Assembly: GCF_000429945.1 (NCBI RefSeq)
Contig: NZ_AUCV01000054.1
Span: 1 to 36,858, forward strand
Reading direction: 5' to 3'
DNA length: 36,858 bases
Source of the DNA: Desulfogranum japonicum DSM 18378
Lineage (GTDB): Bacteria; Desulfobacterota; Desulfobulbia; Desulfobulbales; Desulfobulbaceae
Shown here: in pieces, positions 34,311 through 36,858 of the stretch
Layout of the letters: every line of letters starts with the position of its first letter
How positions within the stretch are numbered: the first letter of the stretch is position 1
The notes under the pieces: generated by a model
The model's input: only the letters and a program-made list of their open reading frames with translations
The model's database searches: none
Told to the model about the DNA's origin: nothing
Made by a program: the position numbers and the translations under genes

Positions 34311-34897
34311 TCCACACCTCCCCAGTTTTGATACCTGTCCCGGGACCAGCGGAGGTATTTCATCAGTTCCCAGTTCACCGAGTCTGAATTAAATTGCTCG
34401 CTGTCAAAGTCGCCGCCGGACCATTCCATGTAACTTTCGTGCTCTTCATGGCTCGGGTCCTTCAGGGCGTTGCAGAATTCAAAGTAACCGAGTACGCCAC
34501 CAACATCTTCAGGTGGGCAGGCCCGTTCGCCTTCAAGGCAGGCCAGCTTCGTTCTTAGCTCCGGATTGAAATAGCGGTTTTCTTCGAGAGCAAGCTCATG
34601 CTCCCAGCTGTCCCCTAAATCATACAGATAACGGAAGCTGCGGCCTTTCTGCTTGATCAGATCTCCAAGACGGTATCTGCCGCAGGCCAGCCCGTCTTCT
34701 TTCGATTCAGGGTATTCCGTGTATCGTTTATTCCCGATGGTAAATTCGTGCAGGTGGCTGTCGGTCCAGCCCATGACAATCTGGATGACATCGTGCAGCC
34801 GGTCCAGTGTGATGCTGGCGGGCACTACAAAACGACGCCAGATTGCCGGTTCAACATTAAGTAGCTGTATTTTCAGCAGATACAATCGTTCGCTCAT
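34307..34897 (-). CDS. Plasmid pRiA4b ORF-3 family protein
   Basis: The 196-residue protein begins with LYLLKIQLLNVEPAIWRRFVVP and continues with TLDRLHDVIQIVMGWTDSHLHEF, FRYLYDLGDSWEHELALE and CPPEDVGGVLGYFEFCNAL, the standard pattern of the pRiA4b ORF-3 family (length and order normal). The family is common on plasmids and islands and has no established function. Its ATG overlaps the DUF6880 stop and its stop overlaps the rhuM start, each by ATGA, so the three genes form one translationally coupled unit. Confidence 0.92.
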   Translation of the reverse strand: MSERLYLLKIQLLNVEPAIWRRFVVPASITLDRLHDVIQIVMGWTDSHLHEFTIGNKRYTEYPESKEDGLACGRYRLGDLIKQKGRSFRYLYDLGDSWEHELALEENRYFNPELRTKLACLEGERACPPEDVGGVLGYFEFCNALKDPSHEEHESYMEWSGGDFDSEQFNSDSVNWELMKYLRWSRDRYQNWGGVE

Positions 34898-36246
34898 TTC
34901 TTTACCTCATATTTTGACCAGAAGCTTCGTTTGCGACCATGTGCCTCAATGATCTGCGCTTTGAAAGCTTCATGATGATTACATTCTTTCCAGTCAGTGA
35001 TACTTACCGCCAGTTCATCCAATTTTTTCAGATACCGAATACCATGGGGATATGCTTTGCTGTAGCCACGTTCCAGAATAGAGATAAGCAGACTGCGGTA
35101 CATCAGACTAGTGACAAGGTGGCGGCGTTCTGACTCCATCGCTTCTGCCAGAGAGACCAGACTGTCGTAATGGTTACCATTAAACTGGTCAGCACGCTCC
35201 AGGAGATAGTTTTCGGCTTCATCAATCTTTCCCACGGCAATCAGGAATTCCGCATCCAATTCCTCGAGTCTGTCGGATTTCAGGATCTGCCGGATTTCAT
35301 CGTTGATAACATCATCCCGCTTGTCATGACCGATGACATCCAGAAGCGCCTGCAGGGTGTCTATGGAATGATAGGATCTGAAATTTTGGTACAGAAGCTC
35401 CGTCAATTTTTCTGAATCGCCCTGCTCCTGGTAGATCTCCTCCAGCAGTTGATCCCGCTCGTATGCCTGATAGGTTTCGCCATCCGGAATTTTCTTCAGC
35501 CAAGAATGGGCAGTTTCAACATCTCCACTTTCCAGGCAGACCTGGGCAATATCAATCAACGCTGTTGTAGACAGCTTCCCTAATGATGTAATGCGAGTTT
35601 TTTCAAAGAGCTGAGCATCCTTGATCTGCCGAGCCAGGGATTCAATAGAGCGTAAATGGTGGCGCTTATCGTGTTCTTTTTTTTCTTTGCCGACCCACTT
35701 CTGAAGCGTGGCAATCATTGTACGGATAACAGGTTTCGGCAGACATTCACCGGCACAATCAATCAAGGTATTCCTAATGGCGTAGTCATCCTTTTTATTT
35801 ATTTCCAGGATAATATCAGCAATTTTCTCTTTGTCGTCACAACGCGAAGCATAATCCACAAAAAGCTCTTTGGCATTATAGTGGAACACATCGCCGATCT
35901 CCCCACTGGAGTCATCGCACATCTCAAAAATGGCGCTGTCGGCTTCGTAAAAGGAGGCAACCAACTCTACTCCGGTAACAGCATCATCCACACCGGCTTT
36001 CAAATCCTGCAACAGCATTTCAAGCTCGCGGGCAAAATCGTGGGCACCACGCCAATCAATAAACCGTTTTGATTGTTTCAGGCTCGAAAGCTTCTGCTTG
36101 AAACGGTGAACATTTTCCTTTGGGGTGACAATCAGTCGTTCAATCAGGTCATCGGCCTTATCAGAATGAACGGCAAGGCTTAATAAAGCATCAGCCAAAG
36201 CATCAGGCCCCAGATCGACTAACTTTTGTTTGCGATTACTCTCCAT
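34894..36246 (-). CDS. DUF6880 family protein
   Basis: The 450-residue soluble protein is mostly helical, with TPR-like pairs (for example ALIDIAQVCLESGDVETAHSWL and RDQLLEEIYQEQGDSEKLTELL) and the typical opening LGPDALADALLSLAVHSDKADDLIERL. It is assigned to DUF6880 from this opening and its usual neighbour, the pRiA4b ORF-3 gene. No catalytic motif is visible. CAGGAAATGAA precedes the start. It is the first gene of the three-gene cassette and appears intact, unlike the relic copy at 32757-32892. Confidence 0.75.
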   Translation of the reverse strand: MESNRKQKLVDLGPDALADALLSLAVHSDKADDLIERLIVTPKENVHRFKQKLSSLKQSKRFIDWRGAHDFARELEMLLQDLKAGVDDAVTGVELVASFYEADSAIFEMCDDSSGEIGDVFHYNAKELFVDYASRCDDKEKIADIILEINKKDDYAIRNTLIDCAGECLPKPVIRTMIATLQKWVGKEKKEHDKRHHLRSIESLARQIKDAQLFEKTRITSLGKLSTTALIDIAQVCLESGDVETAHSWLKKIPDGETYQAYERDQLLEEIYQEQGDSEKLTELLYQNFRSYHSIDTLQALLDVIGHDKRDDVINDEIRQILKSDRLEELDAEFLIAVGKIDEAENYLLERADQFNGNHYDSLVSLAEAMESERRHLVTSLMYRSLLISILERGYSKAYPHGIRYLKKLDELAVSITDWKECNHHEAFKAQIIEAHGRKRSFWSKYEVKK

Positions 36247-36629
36247 TTCATTTCCTGCCTTAAATCCTTGTTTCTTTAACTTGGCTGTACACGGCTTTTA
36301 CCAGATAAATTGCCGCAATATTTCTGAAATAATCCTCTTTCATAAGCCTGATAAAGTACCTTCGCTCTCATCCATCCGTTCAATAAACAGGTTTTTCAAT
36401 GCTGGTTGAAAACAGGTTTGAAATTCTCAAAACTGTTTGCCATAAATGGACTTTTCGGAGTTATGTAATAGCCTTGTAGATACCGATTCATGCACGTATT
36501 TCACTTTTTGAATTAGCCCAAGTTCGTGACGCTGGATCACAATTTATCGTAAATACAGATATTTACCGGTTCAGCATGTGCCGTTATGGCACTACTTTTT
36601 TTCTTATTCTGTGAGCAGTTACTTTTTAT
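36247..36629. other. Intergenic region upstream of the DUF6880 cassette
   Basis: About 380 AT-rich bases. It should contain the promoter of the cassette. No RNA gene, operator or coding region is recognised. Confidence 0.3.
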
Positions 36630-36858
36630 TCATATTGTTGTCTTCACCTGCTTACCTGGTAGATTTTGCACTCCAAGAGCTGACAAAATTTCCTGTTGGG
36701 ATGCATCCGGGCGGCTACTTTTTCTCACGTGCACTGTACTGCCGTTCTTACACTTCATTGAAATTGTCATTCTGCACTGGGTAGAAAGAATCTGACGTAT
36801 GCTTGCCCAGTTACTCACAATACCTGCCTTTTTCAACGTTAGTCGAATCAGATGAACA
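36630..36858 (-). CDS. Transposase C-terminal fragment, IS1634-like, cut by the window edge
   Basis: The minus-strand frame is open from the window edge to a TGA at 36630. It reads KKAGIVSNWASIRQILSTQ, RMTISMKCKNGSTVHVRKS and QQEILSALGV, which matches the C-terminal end of IS1634-type DDE transposases ('W-x-(S/R)(I/V)R-x-x-L-x-x-(Q)-R-(I/V)T...G...(I/V)HVRK...Q-x-I-(Y/L)-x-ALG(I/V)'). Whether the gene is complete beyond the window is unknown. It marks the right side of the accessory island. Confidence 0.62.
   Translation of the reverse strand, partial: VHLIRLTLKKAGIVSNWASIRQILSTQCRMTISMKCKNGSTVHVRKSSRPDASQQEILSALGVQNLPGKQVKTTI

Overview
The window reads like a chromosome segment of a Gram-negative anaerobe. 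A Desulfobulbales-type (Desulfobacterota) sulfate reducer or cable-bacterium relative fits best: a Tat-exported, membrane-linked Hyb-type [NiFe] hydrogenase, a CO-dehydrogenase-like mini-protein, cobamide genes and many small intergenic repeats sit together. That placement is inference from gene content; no rRNA or other taxonomic marker is present.

Left part (1-13.7 kb): relics of an XRE regulator and an endonuclease-like gene, a SpoU-type RNA methyltransferase, ppnP, a DUF4279-like protein, a membrane gene cut by an in-frame TAA, and two exported beta-propellers (tectonin-like and RCC1-repeat). Next comes a two-gene signalling operon: a 1483-aa AAA-ATPase/GAF/histidine kinase with a LuxR-type response regulator. 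A divergent 247-aa CODH-like protein has an upstream TGTCA-N6-TGACA site of the CooA type.

Middle (13.9-22.4 kb): a double-Cache hybrid histidine kinase, a UPF0173 metallohydrolase and a SIMPL protein. Then comes a three-gene operon joined by two ATGA overlaps: a radical SAM/SPASM maturase, a 128-aa protein ending in 17 Asn residues broken by one Gly, and a GIDE-like membrane protein. This is the best candidate for an undescribed system, a RiPP-type pathway with a poly-asparagine core.

Hydrogenase (22.4-27.5 kb, minus strand): hybO-hybA-hybC-hybB, a periplasmic uptake hydrogenase passing electrons to quinone. No maturation protease is in the window.

Cobamide operon (28.5-32.2 kb): a cobalamin-riboswitch-like leader with a B12 box and a 9-bp complementary downstream partner precedes a TrpD-family transferase, an unknown 70-aa protein and a fusion of a zinc-dependent dehydrogenase with CobT, all linked by ATGA overlaps. 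The arrangement suggests an unrecognised branch of cobamide lower-ligand handling.

Right part (32.2-36.9 kb): an accessory island with two copies of a DUF6880 - pRiA4b ORF-3 - RhuM cassette. One is nearly complete, with a broken rhuM; the other is reduced to fragments. Two transposase fragments lie with them.

A MITE-like family punctuates the window: four large copies (near 4.6, 17.1, 28.3 and 32.2 kb) and one collapsed to its tips (7.3 kb), with GGGTC ends and 3-bp target duplications.
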